Shown: positions 22,150 through 33,629, counted from the first letter of the stretch. The stretch: DNA of 64,000 nt from Gremmenia infestans (GCA_032629725.1 JAFEVB010000007.1:1612001-1676000), one strand, 5' to 3'. The notes: generated by a model from the sequence alone, not told the origin. Numbers and translations are program-made.

Positions 22150-23236
22150 TCAAGCCAAGTCTTCCTTCAGAATGTCCACTACGATTAGGAGGATGAAGAA
22201 CAGCAGCATGAGCAGTAGAGAAGTCAGTATCTATGGTTTATCAAGACGGTGTCCCGAGATCGGCTTACCAGAAAGACACCAACGGCCAATGCCACAATCT
22301 CAAACCCTCCAGAGATGGCCTTGCCCCTCACAATTGCATTCTGAGATCGCCACGTCCGGAAGCATCCGATAACCAATGTATAGATGGCAGCTCCTTGACA
22401 GATGCACGACAGAGGTTTCCCGAGGACAAAGAAACCGAAATGCGTATTAGGAGTAGGGTTGTGCTGGAGTCGGCTGTATCAAGCATTAGTATACATCCTG
22501 GATGAGTAAAATGGGAGTATTCTTACAAGAGTTGAGCGACAGTAATCCCCATCATCGATAGGGCCAAGGACGTCCGCACGTAGCCAAGGAACGTTCGTTC
22601 GAGCGCTGATTGAAATTGTTAGTGCAGTTTGTTTACGGCGAAGTGTATAGAAAGTTTGACCTGGGGCGGTGCGAGATCTCGTGCTCGCCTGACCTTTGTA
22701 AATGTAGATGATCTTCGATAAAGAAGTCTTGTCAGGTCTTCATTCTACCTGACTTTGTATACAAATTTCCGTGGAAAACAATGCAAAGGTACCATATGGC
22801 ATTGCGCATAATGCAAGAAGAGGGAAGCGCGGAATAATAGTTCCGGAGCCCAATCAAATAGATGGAAAGTGTCCAACAGACGACATAACGACAAGAAAAA
22901 GATGTTCGAAAACATACCCAGATGGTCACGACAAGCTTCATGATCGACGGAAATGCTGACTTGGTTTTTCCAGAATTTCTTAATGTTGTAGGTGAGAAGG
23001 CCTAGAAATGTTGCGGGCTTCATCACTGCTATCGTAGGACCAGATCGCCGTGACACGCGGCTATAATTGCTTCTTAACCGCGCCAGCTCCGTTGCTTCAA
23101 GCCTGTCATCTTGCGTAGGGGACTGCTCTAGCTGCAGTGCCTGGTCGTCTTCAGCGTTGACCAGCTCCTGCGTCTGCGGTTCCTCCTCCACTACCAGGGC
23201 AAGTGGGTGTGGGTGTTGAGTGTGTCCCGCAGCCAT
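22150..23236 (-). CDS. DUF202-domain membrane protein
   Basis: Four exons: 22918-23236, 22527-22605, 22269-22473 and 22150-22230, about 227 residues. The first splice joins CRDHL to ALERTFLGYVRTSLALSMMG, the core of DUF202. The next exon gives HFGFFVLGKPLSCICQGAA and RTWRSQNAIVRGKAISGG. The last exon is strongly hydrophobic (ILTSLLLMLLFFILLIVVD). Three or more membrane segments follow an acidic, Gln/Glu-rich N-terminus. The role of DUF202 proteins is unknown; Vtc-type vacuolar proteins share the fold. Intron 1 is long (312 nt) and the last intron is only 38 nt, so the very C-terminus may be wrong. The MAAGHTQ start is the first ATG in frame. Confidence 0.75.
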
Positions 23237-23706
23237 GGCGACGCGGTTCCAGCAAGGATGTGGATTGGATGCTGGGACACCTTCATAAAGTGGCAAAGAA
23301 GCGCATTATTGAGAAGAGATGAGATAGTACTGGCAATGGCGATGATATTGGTAATAGAAATATTTTCTGGCTTACTGAAATTCGCCACCCTAAAGATGAA
23401 ATTGAAAGTTGGAGTATCAAAGTGCCAAGAGATTAGATTAGATTCGTGCGGGGCGGGGCGGAGCGGGGCGGCCAATTGGGCGAATGAAGCGTGTCAGAAG
23501 CGTTCCCAATCAACCGGTACCGACAACCAGGGTATTATACTAAGTTTTCTTGCGGTTTTTTTACAATAGTACCTAAGTAAAGTTCAGTATTAGAAAAAAA
23601 GCATTATCGTACAGTTTCAAGCTATTCTTTGCTCTCATAACTTCACATATTACTGCTGCACACCTAGGTATCTGACTAAATAGGTCAAAACTTATGGTTT
23701 TAGTAA
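23237..23706. other. Intergenic, upstream of the DUF202 gene
   Basis: This includes a G-rich tract near 23450-23470 (repeated ggggcgg words) followed by A+T-rich DNA. No gene is supported. Confidence 0.45.
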
Positions 23707-24081
23707 ACCTTACCGGACTTTGCCTCGACTTTTTGACGGCAAAATCACTATCACATGACCGTATGTTTGCTATCAACTTGGATAACCTTTATCTGGGTGG
23801 ACTACAGTTTCTGACCGTAGATAAAATTTATGTACCGTCACCTAGCCTACTTAACTTTAAAAAGCGGGGTTTCAACCGTAGATCGGCTAATTATAAGCTA
23901 TTTAAGGCTCTCTCGAGATTGCTCTAACGCCCTGGGTCTCTATGCAATTATTCTAAAAATTGTAAAATCAGTCGATTTTAGTCGTAATCCACCCAAATGA
24001 AGATCAGCCACGTGATTCTCTAGAAGCGTTCATATAGCGGTCATTTTACCGTCAAAAGTTCACGGCAAAGTCCGGTAAGGT
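23707..24081. mobile_element. MITE-like element with terminal inverted repeats of about 38 bp
   Basis: The left end begins accttaccggactttgcc and the right end is its inverse. The similarity continues inward, after a 5-bp mismatch block, through tttgacgg and aaaat, about 38 bp in all. Length is about 375 bp. The interior has no transposase; a 77-codon frame reading inward from the left end is probably chance. No clear target duplication is seen, although both ends lie in TA-rich flanks. The family is not identified. Confidence 0.75.
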
Positions 24082-24640
24082 ATCTACCTACCTAGTAGGT
24101 AATCTAAGCCCCAGGGACCTGAAGCTTTAGTGAGTAAGGGCCTCAAAATAAGGCCACAGGCTAAAAGCCCCTATAAAGACGTCGAAGACGCCGGTGGAGG
24201 TGCTTATCGGTTGGGCAGGGATTCTTTTCTAAATGTGTTAGCCAAGTAACGAGCTGTATTCAAATTATAAGTGCTATTTGATATGTATTTCGATTGCCGC
24301 AATTCCCTTCTCATCTACTTAACTTCTACGTCAAGTTCACCACTGCTGTCATGATATGAAAGATGCTGAACAGTAACAACTATTACGTGAACCATTAATG
24401 GTGGTGGTAAGATATGTTTAAAACGCTATTGTGTAACATATATACAGAAAGTAACGCTTAAATCAAAAACATCCGGAGATTTTACGCAATAGTTGTGAGC
24501 CCACATCGACCAGTCCGGAAACGACCCAGATGCTCCCGACAAGATATCACCCCGAAAATTGAAGGAATTTTGGTACAATAAACAATCAACACGCCCAATG
24601 ACAATCCAGTTGGCGATTCAGTTTTCAAGTCAGCATAACG
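24082..24640. other. Intergenic beside the inverted-repeat element
   Basis: A+T-rich, with no supported gene. It contains the 3' flank of the mucin-like gene. Confidence 0.45.
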
Positions 24641-27417
24641 TTAGAAGATACTATGGTGGAATTGACTTACTGGTGACCCCGAATCAGCCCCTATTAGACT
24701 GTCCAACCAATCCCAAAAATTGCCATTGTCCCATCCACCTACTGAACAGTATGGAAGGTTGTCGGAATCAGTATCCGTATCATCCCATTTAGCACCCCCG
24801 GCGGTGATTGTCAACACCCAGTCTTCCCACCTCACTGGCACAGGTATAGGCGGTCCCACCATTCTCCCCTTGACTGATCTCCTCGCCATTCTGCTAGGAA
24901 CCGCTGTCGACTGTAAAAAGTCGACACTAACGTCGTATGGGAGTTTAGAATCTGCCGCCTTCACTGTGCCGGTCTCGCCCCATGCTCCTTGGAAGCTCTC
25001 ACTAGCAAGCAGGTTATTATCACCATCGGTTATATTAAATTGCATAAATAAGGGTTCGTTATAATTGTTAGATGCTTCGTATATATGGAGGTCGCATGTG
25101 CCTGTCACATAGGGAGGTGGCGCTGTCGTTGTGACCGGCGGTTTCGCCGTCGTTTTGGGAGGCGCGGTGCTGACTTCGATGTGTGTTGTACCAATTTCAC
25201 AATAGTAAGTAGTAGATCCATCGGACCCAACTGTGTTTGCTATACCGGCCGTCCAGCCGTCATTGCAAGAACATTCTATGGTGGCTGGGTAGTCGATAGT
25301 ATAAAACGAGTATGCGGTACTAAGAGCAGCTACGCTAGACATAGTGCAAGAAGTTATTGGCGGAGAAGAAATTGTGCTGGCGGTGGTAGAGCTGGATGAT
25401 ACTGGGGCAGCTTTGGAAGATTTGGATTGTAGGCTTGGGGTCGATCCGGTGGACTTTGCTATACTTGTCGTGAATGGGCCGGACACAGAAACTGTTTGCG
25501 ATCCTGACGAGGATGTGCTTGAAGCTGTAAGTGAGCTACTGGAATTGCTAGAGTGTGTGGTGCTGATGACTGTTGCCCTCCCAGACGTTACTGAGGCCTG
25601 GGAGTTAGATGAAGTCTTCGCATCACTTGAATGGTTTGAGGGCGTAGACGCAAAGAAGTAGCCAGCCAGTGCTGGCATTCCCGAGATGACATTGCCAACG
25701 TATAACTGCTGGTAGATGCTGGAACCGAGAGCCGTCTCAGAAGCGCCGTTGGAGACAAAACTAAGACCCTCGCCGATATCTGCCTCACCTGCTGTGGCGA
25801 TCATCTGGCAGCTGCAGCCCTTGTTCGCCTTGTTCGTGTCCGCTGAACACACTTGATCCAATCCGCCACCGCAATTGGTCGAGTCAGCGCATGCGAGTGT
25901 TGACATTGGACAACCGGACGAACTTGTGGAAGTACTAGTGTGGCGGGGATGAGACGCTGGATTTCGGACAAGAGGATATTAGTCAGGTGATTAGGCATGT
26001 GACGTGAACCTGTATATATAGGGCTGCGCGCCTCGCTTAGTGCTCTGCACCACACTTCAGTTGCAAATACACTCACTTCTGCCAACCTCTCTAGCCCTTG
26101 GCTCCCACGGCTCTATATGTTTTGGGTTTAGTCCCTCTACACTAGAGCTACCGGAACTGGATTTCGATCCTGATTTTGTATTCGTAGAAGATGCAGACTT
26201 TTCCGAATTTGATTTGTTCTCATCTTCATCTTCTGAAAGATTGTCCGTTAAGCTTTTCAAGTCGTCGATATCTGCTTTGACACCTTCGACACTTCCGACG
26301 CCTGCGGTGATATCACCTGAGATCTTGTTCAAAGTATTGGGAATACAAGAAACACTGTGGATAACATCGCCATCAATATCTGGAATCAAACCCCTTGCAG
26401 CTAAGATCAGGTCTCTCTTTTTCGAACTGCTACATGGCGATGGTGTGTTTCCACCACCAAGCGAATTCATGAGCTCTTCGGCTTCCGGGAGTACTCCTTT
26501 AATGGCATTGATTGCCTTTGATGTGTCTGACGAAGGATTGTCGGTCCAATCCTTGATTAAGGGAAGCACACCAACAATGATCATGCTAGACAAAGCACTT
26601 GCACTGGAGCTTGCCACAGTGCCTGTAGCAACCAGGCTAGTAGGAGGCGCAGTGATTGAAAGTGGTACTGGAGTTGGGAATGCCCCACCGATTATCACTG
26701 GAATCAATTGAGTCGTCCCAGAAACAACGCTAGTTAAAGTTGAGATGACAGGCTGTTGGTTGACGGCGGATGCGCTGGATGTGATAGATCTACTGAACGT
26801 GCTGGAGGGGCTGGATATGGCACTCGAGCTTGGAGGGCTGCCTGTGGAGTTTGTGGAGGAAGTAGGTACGGAGGAACTGGATGGAGTGGTGTTTGTCGAG
26901 TGCTTTGAGTTCGAATTTGACGATGTTGAACAGAGTGATGGTATTGACTGGCCATTGGAGCTAAGAGTCGCAGAGTGGGTCGATAGAAAGCTAGAATTGC
27001 TCTGGCTAAGAGTCGAAGTGAGAATTCTTGAGGTAGGAGTAGCAGTAATCGATGTATTGCTTATAACGAGTGTGTGGCTTGAGGAACTGAAAACGGGCGT
27101 GGAACTGCTAAGTTTGCTGCTAAGAGCACTTGTGGTCGCTGCTAAGACTTGAGGAAAGGCTATAGTAGAATGATCTTCAACAATAACAGAATTTCCCAAA
27201 GAAATGACATCGGTTCCGATTGTGTATGCATGACCGCTCTTGATAGTCACGGGGCTCGCTGATGGCACAGAAACCACGAAACCTGCCGCATTTGATGCAT
27301 TCAATACGACGGTTGCATTATCAATTCTCAGGGTAACACCTGGGTCGCGGATATTGCCGTGGTTAAGGGCGAAGCTAAGAGCAAAAGAGCCCAAAGTACG
27401 GCGAGATTAAGCTTCAT
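24641..27417 (-). CDS. Large mucin-like secreted glycoprotein, signal peptide out of frame
   Basis: ATG at 27417 opens a perfect signal peptide (MKLNLAVLWALLLLA) that runs into a stop after about 29 codons. The mature protein continues from VTLRIDNATVVLNASN in another frame; no intron with normal borders links them, so a frameshift or sequence error is likely. The body is Ser/Thr-rich and probably O-glycosylated. Intron 25957-26076 joins EVGR to SHPRHTSTSTSSSGCPM in frame and adds a cysteine segment (STLACADSTNCGGG, GCSCQM). After another Ser/Thr tract come TGTCDLHIYE and LPYCSVGGWDNGNFWDW, like the ends of secreted class V chitinases, but no GH18 catalytic domain is present. A GTAAGT donor just before the last codons means the true end may lie further on. 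Cell-wall or matrix role is inferred. Confidence 0.65.
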
Positions 27418-29356
27418 AGTTGAATGCAAAAGAGTGTAGTTGTGAAAGTCTCAAGGCTACAGAACAGACAGAAGTTATAGGATATCCCACGAGTTAAAAC
27501 GAGAGTACTGCAAAGAAATTGGAGAGTGTTTGGACAAAAGGGATGTTAGTACATGGGTCATCATATCTGCCGCGCGGTTTTGCTCCTACGGACTACCTCG
27601 AAATGCTATCGTAAAGGATGACCGAGTATAGTCTTGTTTCGACGGATTCTTGTCTGTAAAGCCAATTAAAACCAGCTTTAGAACTATTATAGACACTGTT
27701 GACGAACTTTCAAGTCTTCGTACATGGATATTTACAAAAGACGCTATGACGTTGCTGCTCTTCCAGATCCTTTGATCCTTCTAAGTCTACTTCTCTTTTG
27801 TGAATCATTGGCTTAGCCTCATTGTATTTACGGTAAAGAAACCCACAAATGCTCTTTATTTAGGGTGGGGGGGGAGTACCCGCAACCCAGAAACTTGTGT
27901 TGCAAGGATTATGCATATGCGCAGCCTAGTCCTACAGCGCAGGTCAGGGGCTTCTTTCGGAACAAATATTTTCAAGAAATAAACGACTAGGTAATCAGAT
28001 TGCAATTCTTTAAAATTAAATATCTTCACAAGGAGTATGATATTTCTCAAGCAGCCATCCCTTCTTTCAAGTCTTGATATCGCATCGCAGCTTTTAATAG
28101 CGCAAGTATGAATTGCTATATTATACCTGGAGAATATATATGCCCTTTATAGAGAACCAGGCCCAAGAACTTTCTAAGCCTATATCTTCTTTGTACCTGT
28201 TGGTATCACAAGGTGATCACTTCACTACAATTGTAGGTCCGTAGGTTAAGGTCTTGGTGGTTGCATTCGTATTAGTTAGCTAGCTAAAGTGGTGGTTGCA
28301 ATACGATGAAGTTATCGCCAGTTGCTGACTAAGCTCGCGCTAAGTCACATGACTAGAAAGGCTCGAATGCATATTCCCCAAACAGTACCCGTACCTACTA
28401 TACTATACTAATTGACTGTTGACTATCCCTTTCATTGTTCCCGCTTAAAAGTATATTCGCGAGATTCTACAAAATAGCTAATGACTTTCTTTCTATTATT
28501 AGCCCCTATTATCCTCCTACCGTCATTCTATACGAGTGATTAGTAAGTACTAGTATTATGCAATTCCGAGGCTGATACTCAAGTGATGCTGACAGTGACT
28601 AAACTCCTATCTACGCGGGGAATGCGCAAAATTGAAAATATTTCATTGGTATTAAGAAGGCCCGAAGTGGTAATTATCAAGTTCTGAATAAGTACTGTGG
28701 TGGGGACCAAATGGGATGTCACGTGAAGTGGGGTATGCAGCTAGTACTGCACCGTACCTTATAAAATCGGGCACTTCACTGAATTTGGATCATGATCTAT
28801 TCTACAACACACTCTTTTATACAGTTTATTTTAATATATACATTTATACAATGATGAAACTATAAGTCAGATCCTAGCCTAGAGTCCGCGGTTGTGTTGT
28901 CCCTCCACAGTACTTGTCCTTTCTTACCAGTACTTGTAAGCCTGGCAGTGGAGACTAATAAGCGCGGAAAGATAGATCCGGCTCTTTACCCCAGTATCAT
29001 GCCAGAACTGCAGGAAGTCGGCTCTCGTCTATCAGGGATCAGGGGTAAAACGCATTGGAGGGGCGCGGGCGCGGGTACATCTTACGCTAGGCGGGCTGAA
29101 TAGCTGTGCTGTTAGTGGATCCACTACTGCGAAATACCCAGAAATGACCGGTAGGAGTATCGAAAACACTTACTACTAAGGGTAGATCGATAGAATCGTA
29201 AACATGTATGCACAAAGTAATTAACTATTTACCCTGGTATCAATCCTATTGCAAGAAATATAACGGCTAAGCCAATTGTAAAAAGTAAGCTCATTCCCTC
29301 GAAACTTCGCAATTAGAAAGTAGAGAAAATCCCGAATCTACTCAGCATATTATCAA
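27418..29356. other. A+T-rich gene desert
   Basis: About 1.9 kb with no supported gene. A short run of G lies near 27865. Base composition and many TA words resemble degraded repeat DNA; I found no internal repeat good enough to name. Confidence 0.5.
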
Positions 29357-29586
29357 CTCCTATAGCGTTTTACGGCCTTCTCCACAAAAGGAGTATCAAT
29401 CAGGGACCCTCAAGCTCTTTGTTGTGCTGCCCTATGCTAGACACCAAAAAGCGGCACTTACTCTTATCAACTTTTAGTAATGTCCCACAATACCTGACAC
29501 ATTATAAGAAGTAAATCATGTGCCGCTTTTTTCCTGTCCACCAAGAGGCCTTTTTTGTGTGGAGACGGCCGTAAGAGACTATGGGA
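29357..29586. mobile_element. MITE, copy 1 of a three-copy local family
   Basis: The ends are ctcctatagcgttttacggc and its imperfect inverse (gccgtaagagactatggga). The interior shares with copy 3 the words caaaaagcggcac and aatgtcc. The 5-bp sequence atcaa flanks both sides and may be the target duplication. Non-coding. Confidence 0.75.
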
Positions 29587-29955
29587 ATCAAGCGGCGCGG
29601 AGGAGCGGAGTATACGGGGGTAATACTTATGGAGTAAGAGTGTCTGAGTGTTACTTAAAATAGGATTTACACGGAGACTGTTTTCCGGCATAGACCCATT
29701 GTCTTTGGCCAAGGTACGGTCGATGGAAGTTATATGAATCCTTTCGCACGTCAGCCTTGAAGGAATAGAACTGTATTCTATTTGTGTTATTTGCGTCCAT
29801 TATGCTTCCAGCCTTTCACGAAGCTAGTGGTGCGGTCAGGTTCAAGTAAAAAGGCTGTACAGAGTATAATCTTTTCATGTTCTACTTATCTTTACGGCAA
29901 AGATCTATCTGCTCAATAACATCCATCTTACCCTCTTTCTCTTTATATCGCCATC

Positions 29956-31430
29956 ATGTTCTTGGGCATCGCCGGTGCGCTCTTAGCCTTTCAGGCTGGG
30001 GTTTCAACAGCAGTGGTGAATAACAAATGTAGTGGGACCAGCCAGACCAAAATCGATGCTGGCATCACAGATGCTATCAAGATGGCCAATAGTAGGTTCG
30101 CCCACCCTCTCCCCTTGGGATACGCACAATACAAGCATTTGTTTAACATCTCGGTCCTTAGCTGCTATACAGACGATGCAGACTTAAATGAACAACGACG
30201 TCTTTGCAGCTCCATTCATACAGTTATTCCCAGAGAATGCAAAGCAGTCAGTCATCGGGATATATACTAAAATTGCTGCCATTCAGAGCTCTGCACAGGT
30301 CGTCAACTTTTACTGTGACGAGGACCACATCACTTGGCGTGGCGATCTAAATAGCTGTAAGCCAAATTCCTATGAAAAAAAAGCTATATGAGGAGCCTAA
30401 GCAAGGCGTTCCACAATATATGGGATCCCGGCTCCTGAGACACCTCCTAAGCTCTGTAACTACCTAGAACTCTCTTATCATACTAACGCGTTGGGTAGGG
30501 ATTGACAATAAGTACACCTATACCGAGCAAGGCAAAACTATGCCATTGGTGTATAACATGCACGTTGGTGATGCAAGCACAAAGCCTGGCGCGCAACAAG
30601 GCGGCAGCTCATACACAACTCTTGGTACGTGCGATCAGGCTCAAAACCCAGCGGGTGCATGTCCTTGAGGAATTGCTAACAATGTCGCCGTCTTGCAGGA
30701 TACAAAGTCCAGCTGGGCCCCAGACAGATTGCAGACTGCAGCAATCAGGCTCATGTTTTTATCAGCGACCATCGTCTGAACCCACCTGCCGGGCAACAAG
30801 ATACGAGGTCAATTGACACGATTGTTAACGACGGCCTGGACGCCCATTTCAACTCACTCGACACTATCCACCCTCTTTCGCAAACTATTCTACATGAAGT
30901 GAGTCTCATAGTTTTACTTTAAATGCTGCCATTGCACATACTGACCGTGCCGTTAGTTGGTCCATGTCGTGGGTGGCTGTAAGTGATAACCACAACCCCC
31001 TTCAACCATCGACAGCACGCGTCTCCATTGAGCGCTTGTTGGTCGTATGATATTGAGTATGCTAGAGGAAGTGCTGACGTCTATGTAGGGGCGGATGTAC
31101 AGAAGTTGAGCGCCGCTGCCGCGATTACGGATGGGCCAAACGAAAGTGTCTATGGCCTCGAGGCTTGTTTCCAGACTAATGTAAATGCCCAGCAATTGCC
31201 AGGCTCAACGGGCACTGTCAGTTTTGCGGATCCATACGCCGTTTTGGCTAAAGGTACGTAAATGTTTGATTCCTTGGAGCATCAACATGCTTACGCTGGG
31301 GTTGCGATCAGAATACTATCTTCAGCTGAAAAAGAACGCCAATGGAGACGTCCACACAGGGCCAGTACTTTGGGTGTTCGGCTCTGTGGATCCAGTTACA
31401 CTGCAGCCAATAGGAATTCCTGCGTCTTGA
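29956..31430 (+). CDS. Secreted zinc-metallopeptidase-like protein (HELVH motif)
   Basis: At least six exons: 29956-30091, 30210-30356, 30499-30624, 30699-30898, one short piece starting at 30957, a piece ending at 31253, and 31312-31430. A signal peptide (MFLGIAGALLAFQAG) is followed by NNKCSGTSQTKID and AAIQSSAQVVNFYCDED, then NQAHVFISDHRLNPP. The splice at 30898/30957 creates TILHELVHVVGG, an HExxH zinc site. Later exons give ADVYVGADVQKLSAAAA, VYGLEACFQ, FADPYAVLAK and the end VFGSVDPVTLQPIGIPAS. The layout (N-terminal Cys, HExxH, then a Y-G-x-x-A-C and D-x-Y segment) resembles fungal M35-like and related secreted peptidases. Third zinc ligand not identified. The join around 30979-31088 is uncertain: frame favours keeping YDIEYARGSAD, but the best donor/acceptor pair skips it. 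Several introns contain CTAAC branch sites. Confidence 0.65.
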
Positions 31431-32157
31431 GGGAGCGAACGGGATTTAAAAAGTGGAGTGTAGTTATTGTTTTTCTTGTATTTTAGATGAGACGGATTCC
31501 ACTTCTACCTTGTATATATACTCGCTTAGAGTTGTCTGTCAATCTCAAGCTTGGCTTGTCCCGCTTGTCCCGCCAAGGCGCATATCAGCTCCTATAGTGT
31601 TCTACGACCTACTCTAAAAAGTTGCTGCTACTTAAAGAAGGCTGCGGTAGCTAGGCAAATGTGCAAAAGCAGACACTAATTTATAATGTGCCAGGCGGAG
31701 TAGGACATTGTGAGTCAAGTTACTCAACTATTATAGGAAGACCCGCGTTTTTCTATCTAGTTCAAGTAGCAATGGGAATTTTCGTGGAGAAGGTTGTAAA
31801 ACACTATAGAAGTTAGTACTTCTCTCTGAAATTTAAATTATAAGGTAATTAATTCATAACTCACTAAACTTGTGTCTGTATTATTGAGCCTTAGTTCCAT
31901 AAAATTATACTATTCCTAAGAAGACCATTTAAGTACTTTAAAAAATGAGGTTTATCCCACCATCCCTGTCTTCCAATATGGGTTACCTTGTCTTAAGTAG
32001 GTAGGTAGCTCCCTACTAAAAGTCCTGCTTACTGTATCATGTGACGTAATAGTACTGTACATTGCCCCGCAAAGGATATAAAAGGAAACCTGTCCGCATT
32101 GTAAACACAAGACATCCTTCTCCCTTATTCTTAGTCGGACGACTTCTAAAAATCATC
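31431..32157. other. Intergenic containing MITE copy 2
   Basis: Apart from the MITE, this A+T-rich stretch has no gene. The promoter of the Gln/Pro-rich secreted protein lies in its right part. Confidence 0.5.
31589..31812. mobile_element. MITE, copy 2, inverted relative to copies 1 and 3
   Basis: The left end is ctcctatagtgttctacgac and the right end ggttgtaaaacactatagaa. Its interior (tataatgtgccaggcgg...gtaggacatt) matches the reverse complement of copy 3. More diverged than copy 3, with no clear target duplication. Confidence 0.75.
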
Positions 32158-32838
32158 ATGCGATTAGTAGGGCATTCAGCCATCGCATATTTGCTACTAT
32201 TCTTTCTTGGCGCAGTAGCAGTGCAAGATTCGTCACCACAAGAACAGCAACAGCAAGATCAACTTCCTCAGAAAGAACAGAAGCAGCAGCAACAGTACAA
32301 TCAAACTTCTTCGGAAACAACAACCGGCAGTCCCCCCGCGCTGCAGGTCGAACCTCTGAGAACTACACCGAGGCACGATAGCGGAGCCCCCGCAGTAGCA
32401 CCAGAGCGAGACACTTCTGCTAGCGGAAACCCACCAGTATCTGGCGGTGCTGGCGCCGAGACTGAGCCTCCCGTCGCCCAACATGGTCAGTGGTATCCGC
32501 AGCAGGACAACCCTCCACCCTCGGATGGGGATTCGATATTGCGCAATATGCGTCTGATGCACCAGATGGGGATTCCAATAATCCGGGACCCCAATCTATT
32601 GCAGCAGTTTGGCATTCCCAGGGCTGTGGAGAATCCGCGACCAGCTGGAGGTAGCCATACTGAGAGTAACAGCATTGTTGATAATGGAAGACCACCTTCA
32701 TCGTGCGCCTCGACTCCTGCGGCTTCGTCTCCTCCAGCTTCGTTCCCTACATTAGCCTCGGTGGCTGATTCAAGGGCCGTTGAAACTGAGGTACACTTTG
32801 AACCGGCTTTGTATATATATCATGGGAAATATCTATGA
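32158..32838 (+). CDS. Small secreted Gln/Pro-rich protein, function unknown
   Basis: Single exon, 226 residues. MRLVGHSAIAYLLLFFLGA is a signal peptide with likely cleavage before QDSSPQEQ. The mature part is Gln/Pro/Ser-rich, with Q runs (EQQQQDQ, KQQQQY), then a more ordered patch MHQMGIPIIRDPNLLQQFGI and a Ser/Ala/Pro tail. Only one Cys. The ATG at 32158 was preferred over upstream in-frame codons because it places the signal peptide first. Secreted, low-complexity and isolated in MITE-rich DNA, it could be a wall protein or effector candidate, but sequence alone does not show this. Confidence 0.65.
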   Translation: MRLVGHSAIAYLLLFFLGAVAVQDSSPQEQQQQDQLPQKEQKQQQQYNQTSSETTTGSPPALQVEPLRTTPRHDSGAPAVAPERDTSASGNPPVSGGAGAETEPPVAQHGQWYPQQDNPPPSDGDSILRNMRLMHQMGIPIIRDPNLLQQFGIPRAVENPRPAGGSHTESNSIVDNGRPPSSCASTPAASSPPASFPTLASVADSRAVETEVHFEPALYIYHGKYL

Positions 32839-33629
32839 ATAGATATTGTCAGAAACTACGGAGCCGCAGGGCCATGAAAGGTATTATACCAAGGCTTGAG
32901 AAAGGAATTCGGCTCTGCTTTTTGAACGAGAATATAAGAGATCATTCCAATCGTTGCCCTGGGTCTTTCTACCAGGCCGAAATGTATACCTTTCTGAATA
33001 TATCATAACCTTGTTACTTTCGAATGAATTATATAAAGATCAGATAAATGCTACCCTATAGTGCTTTCCGGTCACTTTATTAAAGGACCGCCAATGATAA
33101 ACCCCTTCGTAGACACAAAAAGCGGCACATATTATTATCGACTTTGGATTAAATGTCCTACGCCACCTGGCGGCATATTATGAATTGGTGAAGCTTTTGT
33201 TATCTAGCGCAAGGCGGCTTCTTTTTATAGACAGCCGTAAAACACTGTAGGAGATAAGATAATTTGCTACTACTTGGTGCAGAAAGAATCTTTAGAGCTT
33301 TCCATGTTGAATATCAAAGAAGTGAAAGAAAGAATTAGCATCGGGAGAAATTTATCAGTCAAAGGACTTGTGGGGTAATAGTTGGGATGTAGTTGTAAAA
33401 TTCTAGTACGGAAGGGAGTACTACTGTGCCTGGCCTGGCCCACGGCCCCATCTCGCTCCCTAAAATTACCTCGTGGGTCGCTCTGCCGCAATTCGGCCCC
33501 TGATTGGCCTTGGCGTCGTAATCCCCGCAAACCCTCAGTCTATCTATCTTTTCCCCTTTCTACGACGCGCGCCATTTGTATATCGCGTACCAATCCTTTT
33601 TTTTTCATCAGCAGGAATGGAAGCTGACA
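32839..33629. other. Intergenic containing MITE copy 3
   Basis: Outside the MITE, the right part is the promoter and leader of the Ted1/Cdc1-like gene, with a CT-rich tract near 33540-33605 just before the start. Confidence 0.5.
33054..33253. mobile_element. MITE, copy 3
   Basis: The right end gccgtaaaacactgtaggag is the clean inverse of the family end; the left end (ccctatagtgctttccggtc) is more decayed. It shares caaaaagcggcac and aatgtcc with copy 1, and the whole interior in reverse with copy 2. About 200 bp, non-coding. Confidence 0.75.

Noticed and set aside
23694..23927. 77-codon frame inside the inverted-repeat element
   Set aside because: Too short for a transposase and without motifs; the element is better read as non-coding.
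29467..29712. 81-codon frame across MITE copy 1
   Set aside because: Spans the MITE end into its flank and has no counterpart in the other two copies.
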